60,825 nt of DNA from Acidobacteriota bacterium (GTDB taxonomy: Bacteria > Acidobacteriota > Terriglobia > Bryobacterales > Bryobacteraceae). The translations under genes and the position numbers were made by a program. The notes under the pieces were generated by a model. The model saw only the letters and a list, made by a program, of their open reading frames with translations. It did no database searches and was not told where the DNA came from. Of the stretch, positions 7,665-17,130 are shown in pieces; the first letter of the stretch is position 1; every line of letters starts with the position of its first letter. Location of the stretch: contig JAPKYZ010000054.1 of NCBI GenBank assembly GCA_026394055.1, forward strand, positions 1 through 60,825. The letters are read 5' to 3'.

Positions 7665-9539
7665 TTGAACCTTTTTCCTCAAAGCCGCCCGAGCTCGTTT
7701 TCTGATCGCCCGCTGCTGACGGACGACACGAAAGTGATTGCGGCCAAGCTCACCTTTTTCCACTATGCCGCGCTGGCCATCTTTATCTTTTTGATCAGCG
7801 GGTTCTGGGAACTGCAGGTGGTAAAAGAGAGCATCTACGCCGAGGCGGCGGAACGCAACCGCATCAAGAGCCGGCCGATTTTGGCACCGCGGGGCAAAAT
7901 TCTCGATCGTGATGGGCGGGTGATTGTCGACAACCACTCGTCGTTTTCGCTGCTGCTGTCGCGGGAAAACCTGAAGGAAGATCACCTGAAGAACATCGCC
8001 GAAGGGTTGAACCTGGACCTGACGGAGCTCACCCAGCGCCTGGCCCGCTACAAGAAGCGCCCGCGCTATGAGCCGATCATCATCAAAGACGAGCTGACGC
8101 CCGGCGACATCTCGTTTGTCGAAGCGCACCGCAACCAGGACACCTTTCCGGAAATGGAACTGATCCACACGCAGCGGCGCTTGTATCCGCGCGATGGCTT
8201 GGCGGCGCACGTGATCGGCTATGTCGGTGAAATCAGCGAGCCGGAGCTGGACCAGCCGGAGTTCATCAAGTACAAGCAAGGCGACGTGATCGGCAAGGAC
8301 GGCATCGAGAAGCAGTACAACGAGATGCTGATGGGCACCGACGGCCAGCGCCGGGTGCTGGTGGACAACATGGGCAATGAGCGGCAGGTGCTCGAAAATA
8401 AGGAAGCAAAGCCGGGCCAGCCGTTGCAATTGACGCTCGACCTTGATTTGCAGGCCGTGGCGGAGCTGTCGATGGAAGGCCGCCGCGGGGCGGTGGTGGC
8501 TCTCGACCCGCGATCGGGCGAGGTATTGGCGATGGTCTCGCGCCCGGCGTTTGACCCGAATGCGTTCGCGGGCCGCATTCCGACCAAGCTGTGGAACACC
8601 ATCATCCAGGACCCAGACAAGCCGCTATTGAACCGCGCGGTGCAGGCGCAACTGGCCCCGGGGTCCACGTTTAAGCCGATCATGGCATTGGCGGGTCTCG
8701 AAACGGGAGCGATCTCCGAAGGCTTCTCCGCCAGCTGCTCTGGCGTCGCCAACTGGTATGGCCGTCCGTTCAAGTGCCACCAGAAGGGTGGCCACGGCCA
8801 CGTGGAGCTGCACAGAGCCCTGGCCCAATCCTGCGACGTCTACTTCTACGCGCTGGGCAACAAGATGGGCATCGATACCATCGCGCAGTATGCCGAGTTG
8901 GTGGGCCTGGGACAAAAGACCGGCGTCGACATCCCGCATGAAGCCTCCGGCCTGGTGCCGTCGACCAAGTGGAAGATGCGGGCCTACCGGCAGAAATGGT
9001 TCGCCGGTGAGACCATCTCGGTTTCGATCGGCCAAGGCGCGCTGATTGTGACGCCGATCCAGCTGGCGTCAGCGATCGGCGGCATGGCCACGGGCGGCGT
9101 CTGGCAAAAGCCGCATCTGGTGCGGCGCCGCGGCACCGAAGCTCCGGCGCGGCGCGCGGAGCTGAACTTGGATAACGTCAATCAAGTGGTCTATGGCATG
9201 TATGGCGTGGTGAACGAAGGCGGCACGGGCGTTCGCGCGCGGTTGGCCGGGGTTGAGGTATGCGGCAAGACCGGGACGGCGCAGCTGGCTTCAAACGACT
9301 ACTTGAAATCCTCGGCCGGCAAGGACCTGAAGGATACCGCGTGGTTTGTCGGTTTTGCCAACAAGTCGCCGGAGATCATTGTCGTCGCCATGTTTGAGGC
9401 GGGCGAGCACGGCAATCTGGCCGCACCCATTGTGCGGGACGTGATCAAAGCCTACTTCGACAAGAAGACGCGGATGACGCCGCCGGAGCCGGCCAAGACG
9501 CTGGCCCAGGCGATGTTCTCCCGGGAGCTGCTGCGCTAA
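7665..9539 (+). CDS. mrdA: penicillin-binding protein 2 (elongasome transpeptidase)
   Basis: 624 residues. One N-terminal membrane segment (about 30-48) is followed by the PBP dimerisation domain (RGKILDRDGRVIVDN) and the transpeptidase domain. The active-site STFK lies near residue 333 (APGSTFKPI), the SxN-position motif is SCD (AQSCDVYFY) and KTGTAQ is near residue 534. It crosslinks peptidoglycan during elongation in complex with RodA. The start is TTG 7665, with AGGAA about 14 bases upstream and no better ATG. The stop TAA shares its last base with the rodA ATG. Confidence 0.95.
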   Translation: MNLFPQSRPSSFSDRPLLTDDTKVIAAKLTFFHYAALAIFIFLISGFWELQVVKESIYAEAAERNRIKSRPILAPRGKILDRDGRVIVDNHSSFSLLLSRENLKEDHLKNIAEGLNLDLTELTQRLARYKKRPRYEPIIIKDELTPGDISFVEAHRNQDTFPEMELIHTQRRLYPRDGLAAHVIGYVGEISEPELDQPEFIKYKQGDVIGKDGIEKQYNEMLMGTDGQRRVLVDNMGNERQVLENKEAKPGQPLQLTLDLDLQAVAELSMEGRRGAVVALDPRSGEVLAMVSRPAFDPNAFAGRIPTKLWNTIIQDPDKPLLNRAVQAQLAPGSTFKPIMALAGLETGAISEGFSASCSGVANWYGRPFKCHQKGGHGHVELHRALAQSCDVYFYALGNKMGIDTIAQYAELVGLGQKTGVDIPHEASGLVPSTKWKMRAYRQKWFAGETISVSIGQGALIVTPIQLASAIGGMATGGVWQKPHLVRRRGTEAPARRAELNLDNVNQVVYGMYGVVNEGGTGVRARLAGVEVCGKTGTAQLASNDYLKSSAGKDLKDTAWFVGFANKSPEIIVVAMFEAGEHGNLAAPIVRDVIKAYFDKKTRMTPPEPAKTLAQAMFSRELLR

Positions 9540-10627
9540 TGGCCTCCTACCGCTCGATCCGCGATCTCGATTGGACGCTGATCATCATTGTGCTGATCAT
9601 TTGCGGCCTTGGGGTGCTGGAGATCTATTCGGCCACGCTCAACACCGACTACAAGAGCGCCTGGTGGAAGCACGTGCTGTTCACGGCCGTGGGCGTGGGC
9701 ATGATGATGATCGTGGCGCAGATCGATTATCATTCGCTGCTGGGCCGCGTGCCGGCGATGTACTTCATCTCGATTGCTTTGCTGGTGGTGACGTTTATTG
9801 TGGGTCCGCGCCTGTTGGGCGGGCGCCGCTGGATTCCGATTGCGGGCATGACGATCCAGGTCTCGGAATTCGTTAAGATAGTGCTCATCCTGCTGGTCGC
9901 CCGGTATTTGACAGAATTAAAGGCGGACGAGCTGGAAGCCCGTGATCTGGTGAAGCTGGCCGTACTGACGGGAATTCCGTTTATCCTGGTCAATCGCCAG
10001 CCGGACCTGGGGACTTCGCTGACGTACCTGCCGATCGTGGGCGGGTGCGTGTTTCTGGCGGGGTTGCGCTGGCAGCACGTGGTGGCGGTGGCTTTGGTGG
10101 CGGTGGTGTTATTGCCGGCCGCGTGGTTTGTTTTGGAACCATACCAGAAGGCCCGTCTGACGACGTTTCTGGACCCGGATGGCGACCCCAAAGGGCGCGG
10201 TTATCAGGTGATCCAGTCGAAGATCGCGGTGGGGAACGGTGGAATTTGGGGCCGCGGCGTAACGCGTGGTTCGCAAACGCAGTTGCGGTTTCTGCCGGTG
10301 AGTTTGACCGATTTTTTGTTTGCGGCTTTCGCCGAGGAGCATGGCTTTGTCGGCGTGGTGGTGGCGCTAGGATTGTATTTTTTGCTGATCCTACAGATCA
10401 TCCAGACCGCACAGATGGCGCCGGATCGAGCTGGGCTGTATGTGTGCATGGGAGTAGGGTCGCTATTGTTGTTCCACGTGTTTGTCAATGTCGGGATGTT
10501 GGTGGGCCGGGTGCCGGTGGTGGGCATTCCCCTGCCGTTGATGAGTTCCGGCGGATCGAGTTTGCTGAGTGTGTTTTTGATGCTGGGGCTGGTGCAAAGC
10601 GTGCGGCTCCGGCGGTTCGTGAATTAA
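9539..10627 (+). CDS. rodA: rod shape-determining protein RodA (SEDS glycosyltransferase)
   Basis: 362 residues with about ten hydrophobic helices. The SEDS signatures are visible: NRQPDLGTS near residues 152-160 contains the conserved aspartate for lipid II polymerisation, and VGIPLPLMSSGGSS near the C-terminus is the family hallmark. RodA polymerises glycan strands and is activated by PBP2, which is encoded directly upstream with a one-base TAATG overlap. Confidence 0.96.
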   Translation: MASYRSIRDLDWTLIIIVLIICGLGVLEIYSATLNTDYKSAWWKHVLFTAVGVGMMMIVAQIDYHSLLGRVPAMYFISIALLVVTFIVGPRLLGGRRWIPIAGMTIQVSEFVKIVLILLVARYLTELKADELEARDLVKLAVLTGIPFILVNRQPDLGTSLTYLPIVGGCVFLAGLRWQHVVAVALVAVVLLPAAWFVLEPYQKARLTTFLDPDGDPKGRGYQVIQSKIAVGNGGIWGRGVTRGSQTQLRFLPVSLTDFLFAAFAEEHGFVGVVVALGLYFLLILQIIQTAQMAPDRAGLYVCMGVGSLLLFHVFVNVGMLVGRVPVVGIPLPLMSSGGSSLLSVFLMLGLVQSVRLRRFVN

Positions 10628-10819
10628 GCAGTTTTAGGTTTTTTCGGATTATTGGGTTGGCTCGGACTGACGCAGGCGCTGGGTTTTCGGGCGCCGCCGG
10701 CCGGGTTCCGATGAACGAAGTTTCGCCAGGGAGTTGGGCGCCTGGCCCCGTTTTAGTGGCCCATCGTTCGTCGTGTATCCGCCCTAGAGGAACCGGGTCT
10801 CCCGTTGAAGGAGTTGCCC

Positions 10820-13723
10820 ATGGGCAAGGAACTAGTTATTTCCAGCGGCCGTCATGAGACGAAGCTCGCGATTTTAGAAGACGGTCAATTGTGCGAGATC
10901 TATTTCCAACGGGGAAATGAGTACTCGCTGGCCGGATCCATCCACAAGGGCCGCGTTACGCGCGTTCTGCCCGGCATGCAGTCGGCTTTTGTCGATCTGG
11001 GCCTGGAGCGAGACACCTTCCTCTACGTCACCGACTTTTTTGAAGAATCGGGCGAGGATTTTGATCGCGTCGGCGACGACCGTAAAGGGGGCCGCCCTCA
11101 AGGCCGGCGTGAGGACAATCCTTCCCGCCGTTCTGAACCGGCCATGCGCCCGGAACCGCTGAAGCTGGAACCGGCGATGCGTCCGGAACTGGCGCGGGAA
11201 CCCGCAGTAGTGGACGCCCCCTCCGCCGAGTCCGCGCCCGCGGAAGGCGTCGTGGTGGCCGCCGAAGGCAGCGCCGCTGCTGCTCCCGCTGGCGCGCCGG
11301 GTGAGCGCCGGCCAGACCGCAATGATGACCGCCGTGGTGGCCGCCGCCGCTGCCGTCGCCGTGGTGGTGATCGAGGCCGTCTGCCGGATTCAAAGTACGC
11401 CCCTGCGCCGGGCACCGAAGATGCCGCGGCCGGTGACGACGATGAGGCGGACGACGAACTCGAAGTGAGCGGAGCTCCGGCGGCGGAATCCGCCGAAGTG
11501 GAAGAACAGCCCTTCCTGTTGCCCGGTGAAACGCTGTCGAAGTACCGCCGCGCGGCCTCCCCGGCTGCTGCTCCCGTGGCCGCGGCGCCGATTGCCGCCA
11601 CCCCGGAAGTGGCCCCGGAGCCTGAAGCCGCCGCGGTTGAGGTTCCCACCGCTGCCGTTGACGCCGCGCCTGCTATCGCTGAGACGGCCAGCGACGTGGT
11701 TTCGGCCCCGACCGAAGTCAGCGAACCCGCCAGCGAAGTGATCGAACCGAGCGGCGAAGCCGACGTGATCGCCACGGCGCACGCGGTCGGGACCATCACC
11801 GACCATTCCGCTGACCCTGTCGATGCTCGCGTGGAAGCCGAGGCCGACCAGGAAGACCCCGAGCGTCCGGAACTGTTGGCCGCCGTCCCTGAACCGGACG
11901 CGCCATCACACTTGGGCTCCGCCGAAGCTGCGGAAGACGCCGCGGATCGCGCTCAGGAAGCGGCCGAGGCGCTGGCCCGCCAGAGTGAGGCGCTGGAGTC
12001 CGATCTCAGTGATCTGGACGATGTCGATCCCGTCGATGCCGATGGCGCGGGTTCCGCCGAACTGGAACTCGGTGAAGCCTCGGGCGATGAGGACGAAGCG
12101 TTGGCCGAGTCCGCCGCCGTTGAAGGTACGGGCGAAGCGGTTGGTGAAGACGGTCAGCCTGCTCTTGAGCCGATGGGCTACTCCGCCCACTTGCGCGAGC
12201 CCGCCGTCCGCTTCCTGGAACAGCGCCCTGAAGGCGACCGCGAACGTGGCGGCCGCCGCCGCCGTGGCCGTGGCCGCTTCAACCGTGGTGAGCGCCGCGA
12301 AGGTGCTCCCGCTGGAGCTCCCGTGGCTGCCGGTGCGCCGGAAGGCACCGCGAGCGTAGCAGACGTCGTAATTCCCGGCGAACAGCGTGCTGAACGTCCG
12401 GAGCGTCCCGAGCGCACGGATCGCGGTGACCGTCCCGAGCGCGGTGAACGTGGCGAGCGCCCCGAGCGCGGCGAGCGGCCGGAGCGTGCCGAGAAGCCCG
12501 AGCGCGAACGCGCCCCCCACCCTTCCATCACCGACCTGCTGAAGGAAGGCCAGGAAGTGCTGGTGCAGATCGCCAAGGAACCGCTGGGCCAGAAGGGTGC
12601 GCGCATCACCTCGCACATCGCCCTGCCCGGCCGCTACTGCGTCTACATGCCCACCGTGGAGCATGCCGGCGTGTCGCGCAAGATTGAAAGCGATGAAGAG
12701 CGCCACCGCCTAAAACGCATCCTGCTGAAGCATCGCGAAGGCCTCCCCGGAGGCTTCATCATCCGCACGGCCGGCGAAGGCAAGACCGAAGAAGAGATCG
12801 CCGCCGACATCCAGTACCTGTACAACCTGTGGTTGGACATCCGCCAAAAGGCCGAGCGCAAGAAGGCGCCCGCGCTGATCTATCACGACCTGGAAATGGT
12901 GGAGCGGATCCTGCGCGACCAGCTCTCCGACGAGTTCAAGTCCATCTGGTGCGACACCGAGCAGGTGTACGAAACGGCCGTCCGCTTCGTCCAGCGCATG
13001 ATGCCGTCGCTGGTGACGCGCGTCAAGATGTACACGCGCCAAGCCCCGATTTTTGATTCGTTCAACATCACGGCCGAGATTGAAAAGGCCCTGCGGCCGA
13101 AGGTCTGGCTGAAGTCCGGTGGCTACATCGTCATCAATCAGACCGAGGCGCTGGTGGCCATCGACATCAACACCGGCAAGTTTGTCGGCAAGACGGCGCG
13201 CCTGGAAGACACCATCGTCAAGATCAACATCGAAGCGGTGAAAGAGATCGTCCGGCAGATCCGGTTGCGCGACTTGGGCGGCATCATCGTGATCGACTTT
13301 ATCGACATGGATGAGCGCAAGAATCGCCAGAAGGTGATGCAGGCGCTGGAAGAGGCGATGCGCGTCGACCGCGCGCCCTACAAGATTCTGCAGTTCAACG
13401 ATTTTGGTCTGGTGGCGGTGACGCGCAAGCGCGTGAAGCAGTCACTGGAGCGCACGCTCTGCCAGCCCTGCCCCTCCTGCGAGGGCGCCGGCTACGTCCG
13501 CAGCGTGCAAACCATCATCGGCGACATCTTGAGCGAAGCCGTCAAAATCCGCGCCGCCGTGGCCGACCAGAAGGAATGCGTCCTGCGGACCAATCCGGAA
13601 GTGGCCAAGGAATTGAAGTCCACCGGCAACAGCTACCTGGAAGAGATCGAGGAGATTCTGGGCCGCCCCGTGGCCGTGGTCTCCGATCCGGTGCTGCACC
13701 ACGAGAAGTTTGATCTGTCCTAA
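10820..13723 (+). CDS. rng: ribonuclease E/G family with a very long insert in the S1 domain
   Basis: 967 residues from ATG 10820, chosen because AAGGAG lies 6 bases upstream; a TTG at 10805 would precede that site. Residues 1-80 start an S1 domain (GSIHKGRVTRVLPGMQSAFVDL). It is interrupted by about 480 residues of Ala/Glu/Pro-rich disordered sequence and RPERGERP-type repeats, and resumes near residue 567 (ITDLLKEGQEVLVQ). The DNase I-like catalytic domain follows with AIDINTGKFVG and VIDFIDMDE supplying the metal-binding aspartates, then the zinc-link CPSCEGAGYV. Role: single-strand endoribonuclease in rRNA maturation and mRNA decay. It stands alone 190 bases behind rodA. E versus G cannot be separated by eye. 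Confidence 0.93.
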   Translation: MGKELVISSGRHETKLAILEDGQLCEIYFQRGNEYSLAGSIHKGRVTRVLPGMQSAFVDLGLERDTFLYVTDFFEESGEDFDRVGDDRKGGRPQGRREDNPSRRSEPAMRPEPLKLEPAMRPELAREPAVVDAPSAESAPAEGVVVAAEGSAAAAPAGAPGERRPDRNDDRRGGRRRCRRRGGDRGRLPDSKYAPAPGTEDAAAGDDDEADDELEVSGAPAAESAEVEEQPFLLPGETLSKYRRAASPAAAPVAAAPIAATPEVAPEPEAAAVEVPTAAVDAAPAIAETASDVVSAPTEVSEPASEVIEPSGEADVIATAHAVGTITDHSADPVDARVEAEADQEDPERPELLAAVPEPDAPSHLGSAEAAEDAADRAQEAAEALARQSEALESDLSDLDDVDPVDADGAGSAELELGEASGDEDEALAESAAVEGTGEAVGEDGQPALEPMGYSAHLREPAVRFLEQRPEGDRERGGRRRRGRGRFNRGERREGAPAGAPVAAGAPEGTASVADVVIPGEQRAERPERPERTDRGDRPERGERGERPERGERPERAEKPERERAPHPSITDLLKEGQEVLVQIAKEPLGQKGARITSHIALPGRYCVYMPTVEHAGVSRKIESDEERHRLKRILLKHREGLPGGFIIRTAGEGKTEEEIAADIQYLYNLWLDIRQKAERKKAPALIYHDLEMVERILRDQLSDEFKSIWCDTEQVYETAVRFVQRMMPSLVTRVKMYTRQAPIFDSFNITAEIEKALRPKVWLKSGGYIVINQTEALVAIDINTGKFVGKTARLEDTIVKINIEAVKEIVRQIRLRDLGGIIVIDFIDMDERKNRQKVMQALEEAMRVDRAPYKILQFNDFGLVAVTRKRVKQSLERTLCQPCPSCEGAGYVRSVQTIIGDILSEAVKIRAAVADQKECVLRTNPEVAKELKSTGNSYLEEIEEILGRPVAVVSDPVLHHEKFDLS

Positions 13724-13738
13724 GGGAGCAGAACGGTC

Positions 13739-14566
13739 ATGATCATGAAGCGGGCTCAGGCAGTGCTTTCGGGTGCTCCATGGCCCGCTTTGTTTTTGGC
13801 CGGCATGGTGGCCGCAGTGGGGCCGGTCTCCGCAGAATCGATCCCCGGCGTGCGCGTCACCTCCGAGTACACTACCGGTAACAATGGCCGGGAAGTGCTC
13901 TCCCCTGCCCTGCCGCGCCAGGCCTGGGCGGTCTTCCACCTGATCGTTTCCGGGCCTCCGGGAAGGCCCTTCCAAGTGCACATCGGGCAGAACCCGGAAG
14001 AGTTCGCCAAAGCCGAACTGTGGCGCGACAACGAGCAGCTCCCGCTGCCCTTCGACAGCATCATCGCACCCACCGGCGAAGACGCCGTCTTCCGCTTCCG
14101 CCTCTGGATCGACCGCGATGCCGACGTGCGGCGCGTGAAGATCGAACCGCAAATCCACATGGACCCCGCCGGGTGGATCATCTACCCGATGGAGATTCGC
14201 GTGGTGGAAGCGACGGTCCCCTCCGGCGTGAGAGGGCAGATCTTCGGCTCGCCCATCCCAGGCTTGAAGGCGCATTTCTGCGCCGCCCCGCCCGCCGCCC
14301 CTGCTGCCGGCGCGCGGGCAGTTCGTTCCGGGTCAACCAAAGCAGCCCCGGCATCGGCCGCGCCTGCCGCCAGCCTTGCGTTTACGGGAACCGTACCCGT
14401 GACTCTGGCCCAGGATTTCGCGCTCGCCTCGCGCCGCGAGAGCGGCGAAGTACGCGCCGCGTTCGAGCGAGCCCTGGGCCGTCCGGTGTCAACCTGGTGT
14501 CAAGACAGTGTCACCCCCGAAAATCCCGACTGGCTTCTCCGCTTCCGAGACTGGCTCTTGAAATAG
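13739..14566 (+). CDS. secreted protein of unknown function
   Basis: 275 residues. AGGGAG at 13724-13729 serves ATG 13739; another ATG follows two codons later. A signal peptide runs to about residue 33 (VGPVSAESIPG). The central part is beta-rich (FHLIVSGPPGRPFQVHIGQNPEEF, FRFRLWIDRDADVRRVKIEPQIH) and is followed by an Ala/Pro-rich linker and a short helical end. I do not recognise the family. It lies 15 bases behind the RNase gene and may be read with it. Confidence 0.7.
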   Translation: MIMKRAQAVLSGAPWPALFLAGMVAAVGPVSAESIPGVRVTSEYTTGNNGREVLSPALPRQAWAVFHLIVSGPPGRPFQVHIGQNPEEFAKAELWRDNEQLPLPFDSIIAPTGEDAVFRFRLWIDRDADVRRVKIEPQIHMDPAGWIIYPMEIRVVEATVPSGVRGQIFGSPIPGLKAHFCAAPPAAPAAGARAVRSGSTKAAPASAAPAASLAFTGTVPVTLAQDFALASRRESGEVRAAFERALGRPVSTWCQDSVTPENPDWLLRFRDWLLK

Positions 14567-14684
14567 AAACTGCTAAGATAAAAGAAGTGTCGCGGCACCA
14601 CAGCCCGACACGTTGCGCCACACCGCCCGCAAGCACCCTTTCACAGAGTGCCTTCCCGAGCGCGGAGTCGCCGCAAGCAGTACC

Positions 14685-14704
14685 CGGAGGTTGAAACACC
14701 TCCG
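14685..14704. terminator. perfect 7-bp hairpin before tRNA-Ser
   Basis: CGGAGGT, a 6-base loop and ACCTCCG form a perfect stem between the secreted-protein gene and tRNA-Ser. There is no T tract, so intrinsic termination is unproven; it may be an attenuator or a tRNA leader structure. Confidence 0.3.
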
Positions 14705-14716
14705 CTCCAGGGGCTT

Positions 14717-14806
14717 GGAGAGGTGGCCGAGTGGTTGAAGGCGCACGCTTGGAAAGCGTGTTTACGGGAAACTGTAACGAGGGTTCGAATCCCTCTCTCT
14801 CCGCCA
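14717..14806 (+). tRNA. tRNA-Ser(GGA), integration site of the conjugative element
   Basis: 90 bases including an encoded CCA. The acceptor GGAGAGG pairs with TCTCTCC, the anticodon loop TTGGAAA gives GGA at 14751-14753, a long class II variable arm follows, and the T arm is GAGGG-TTCGAAT-CCCTC. The integrase gene begins 80 bases downstream in the same direction, the classic arrangement of an attL formed at a tRNA 3' end. Confidence 0.97.
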
Positions 14807-14844
14807 TAATAGAATCAATAGCTTACAGGGAATCACCAAAATCC

Positions 14845-14863
14845 GTGAGCAATGGTGAGCAAT
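14845..14863 (+). repeat. tandem GTGAGCAAT pair behind tRNA-Ser
   Basis: GTGAGCAAT occurs at 14845-14853 and again at 14855-14863, one helical turn apart, between the tRNA 3' end and the integrase start. Spacing and place fit arm-type binding sites of an integrase or excisionase. A similar pair in inverse orientation (TTGGCTCA twice) lies near the tRNA-Cys fragment at 49045-49063. Confidence 0.4.
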
Positions 14864-14885
14864 CCGGTGGTACGATCACGCCAGG

Positions 14886-16166
14886 ATGCCACTCAATTTG
14901 TATCGACGGCACCACCGCACGGCGGGCAAGTGCACCGGCGGCTACCCGGTCAATCTCCGGAATTACGAAAGCGACGAGCTCCGGCGCGGCTGGAAAAAGT
15001 GCCACTGTCCGATCTACGCCGTTGGCACCCTTAACGGCGAATTCCGACGCCGGAACACCAAGCGAACTGATTGGGAAGAAGCCAAGGTCGTGGCCTTCCA
15101 GTGGGAGTCCGCAGCGAGGTGGGGCGACGAAGAGTCTCCGGTCCAGCTGATCCCGGAGATCCCGGAAACCATAGTCCAGCCAACGACCATGGAGGGCGCG
15201 ATTCGCCTGTTCCTTTCCGATCATGCCGGTCGGCTTGCAGTGAACACGCGACGCAAGTACGAGATCATCTGCCGGAAGTTGGCGGCATTCTCATCCTCAA
15301 AAGGGTACATCTTCCTGGAACAGTGGACACCCTCCGATGTGCGGGAGTTCCGCCAAAGCTGGGGAGTGAACCCGCTCACCACCTCCAAAAATCTCTCCCT
15401 CGTCAAAGCTTTCTTCGAGTTCGCGCTCGTGAACGAGTGGATTGATAAGAACCCAGCCCGGCTGGTGAAAGATCCGAGAATGCGCGCGGGTGACGGGCCA
15501 AGGGCCGCCGAACGTCTGCCATTCACCGACGGAGAAATTCGACGGATGTTCGAGGCTTGCGCCAACGAGTACGGGAAACGCGCCATCAAATGGTCGAAGG
15601 AACGGCACGACCAACTGGCGGCGCCGGGGTTGATCGCAAACTACCGGTACAAGTGGAGCGGTCAGGATCTGGCCGACTTCATCGCGGTTTCGGTCTACAC
15701 GGGCCTTCGCATCTCGGACGTGTGCGCCTTCCACATAGATCGCGTGCAAGCGTCAGGAGAGTGCCACATCCGCACCACGAAGAACGGGCGCAAGGTCTAC
15801 ACCTGGATTCCGGACTGGCTCCAGCAACGAATCCGTGCTCGTGCGGCGGAGCATGGACCGCTGATCTTCGGCTCTCACACAACTATCGATACGAACTCGA
15901 TCACCGAGCTCTGGCGCCGGAGGTTGAAGAATCTGTGGCGGTTGTGCGAGCCGTGGGAAGCGAACCCGACGCCTCACCGATTCCGGCATACGTTTGCGCG
16001 AATCCTCCTGCAACGTCCGAACGTGACCGTCCGGGACGTGGCAGAACTCTTGGGTGATACCGAAGACGTTGTTCGCCGTCACTACGCCGCCTGGGTGACC
16101 GAGCGACAGGAACGATTGACCAAGATCCTTCAAGACGCATTTGATGAGAAGCCCCGGCCGATCTAG
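14886..16166 (+). CDS. int: tyrosine recombinase / integrase of the conjugative element
   Basis: 426 residues. An N-terminal region with three cysteines (residues 16, 39, 41) precedes a SAM-like core-binding domain (about 95-180) and the catalytic domain (about 210-420). Active-site elements are visible: Arg in TGLRISDV, Lys in TKNGRK, HRFRH with the second Arg and a His, and the tyrosine in VVRRHYA. It should integrate and excise the element at tRNA-Ser. ATG 14886 has only a weak ribosome site (CCAGG). It is tail-to-tail with the HTH gene. Confidence 0.93.
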   Translation: MPLNLYRRHHRTAGKCTGGYPVNLRNYESDELRRGWKKCHCPIYAVGTLNGEFRRRNTKRTDWEEAKVVAFQWESAARWGDEESPVQLIPEIPETIVQPTTMEGAIRLFLSDHAGRLAVNTRRKYEIICRKLAAFSSSKGYIFLEQWTPSDVREFRQSWGVNPLTTSKNLSLVKAFFEFALVNEWIDKNPARLVKDPRMRAGDGPRAAERLPFTDGEIRRMFEACANEYGKRAIKWSKERHDQLAAPGLIANYRYKWSGQDLADFIAVSVYTGLRISDVCAFHIDRVQASGECHIRTTKNGRKVYTWIPDWLQQRIRARAAEHGPLIFGSHTTIDTNSITELWRRRLKNLWRLCEPWEANPTPHRFRHTFARILLQRPNVTVRDVAELLGDTEDVVRRHYAAWVTERQERLTKILQDAFDEKPRPI

Positions 16167-16188
16167 CGGCTCGCCGAAATGGCTGTGC

Positions 16189-16476
16189 TCATCGCCCAGT
16201 TGTTGAGGCTGCCGGATGAAAGAGGCGCGTATGTACCCGCCGCGCCACGGACTCGGGCACGCTGTACCGCGTCAAGGCCTTCCGCCGACCGAGCCGGATC
16301 TTGATGACACCGGGTTCGTCCTTGACCAACAGGCGAACCGTCTCCCGCCCCAGCTTCCATTGGCTTGCAAGATCGCTGATGGTGAAGTGTGGTTCGAAGG
16401 TTGAGTCGAGAACTGGCGAGCCGCCGATATTTCGCCATTGTGACCGGTCGACTAGGGTTCCTGTGCCGTTGATCAT
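16189..16476 (-). CDS. small helix-turn-helix (excisionase-like) protein
   Basis: 95 residues from ATG 16476, which has GAGG-rich sequence ahead; a TTG at 16500 would add eight residues. The middle of the protein, FTISDLASQWKLGRETVRLL followed by a basic wing (IKIRLGRRKALTRYSVP), is a MerR/Xis-type winged helix. The size and the position convergent with the integrase make a recombination directionality factor likely, but a small repressor is equally compatible. Confidence 0.7.
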   Translation of the reverse strand: MINGTGTLVDRSQWRNIGGSPVLDSTFEPHFTISDLASQWKLGRETVRLLVKDEPGVIKIRLGRRKALTRYSVPESVARRVHTRLFHPAASTTGR

Positions 16477-16653
16477 GTCTGCCTCGCCCTCAAGCCGCAA
16501 GACTGGCCTTAGCCTTGATCTGATCGTGCCAGAGGCCAGCAGATCGGTCCAATGCTTTCCTCATGGCCAGTGATGCCAAAGATGAATCACCGGAGTGCCG
16601 AAAGTCGGGTTTGGGGTATTTGCAAAGCGGGCGGACTCGTTTATGCTTGGGCG

Positions 16654-17130
16654 ATGGCAGAAGGAGCTGAGGCGAACGGGCGGGTCAACTATCTGGCGGC
16701 GTATCGGCCGCTGCTTCAGATGCTCGACTCTGATGAGGACCTCGACGTCCTGGCGGCGGAGGATGGGTACTCGCGGGACATTGGGCGGTCCTATCGGGAT
16801 CTGCGGCGGCGGGTGATGCGGGGATACCTGCTGGACTTGGAAGCCGACTTTGAGCGGCTCTACGAGGAAGCTCGCTCGTCAGCGTTGGGCGATGCGAAGC
16901 TGGCGCGGTTGTTGTCTGACATGGAGGACAATCTGTGCCGGGTGCGGCGGCAGGTGCACTTTCGGCTGTGGTTGGAAGCGGTGCTCCCACTTCCAGATGT
17001 TGCCGGACGCGTGGGGCTATTGCTGCGACTCCTACGCAAGGCGATGCCAAAGGCGAAGCAATCGAGCGGGCTCCTTACCTCGATGACTGCGCTACGCCGA
17101 TCCATGGCGGCGCCGGTGGGCGTTTCGTAG
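16654..17130 (+). CDS. small helical protein of unknown function
   Basis: 158 residues from ATG 16654 (the frame is open back to 16552, but the extra N-terminus looks non-coding). It is predicted almost wholly alpha-helical, rich in Arg, Leu and Asp (DLRRRVMRGYLLDLEADFERLYEEAR). No family is recognised. Its last 39 bases overlap the 3' end of the convergent gene at 17092-17571, which is unusual, so one of the two ends may be misassigned. Confidence 0.5.
   Translation: MAEGAEANGRVNYLAAYRPLLQMLDSDEDLDVLAAEDGYSRDIGRSYRDLRRRVMRGYLLDLEADFERLYEEARSSALGDAKLARLLSDMEDNLCRVRRQVHFRLWLEAVLPLPDVAGRVGLLLRLLRKAMPKAKQSSGLLTSMTALRRSMAAPVGVS

Noticed and set aside
11098..12706. Several long antisense frames within the RNase E/G gene
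   Set aside because: They mirror the repetitive insert of a clearly coding frame and consist of Arg/Ser/Gly runs.
14567..14716. CRISPR-like or ncRNA signal ahead of tRNA-Ser
   Set aside because: Only one short hairpin is present; there are no spaced repeats here or elsewhere in the window.
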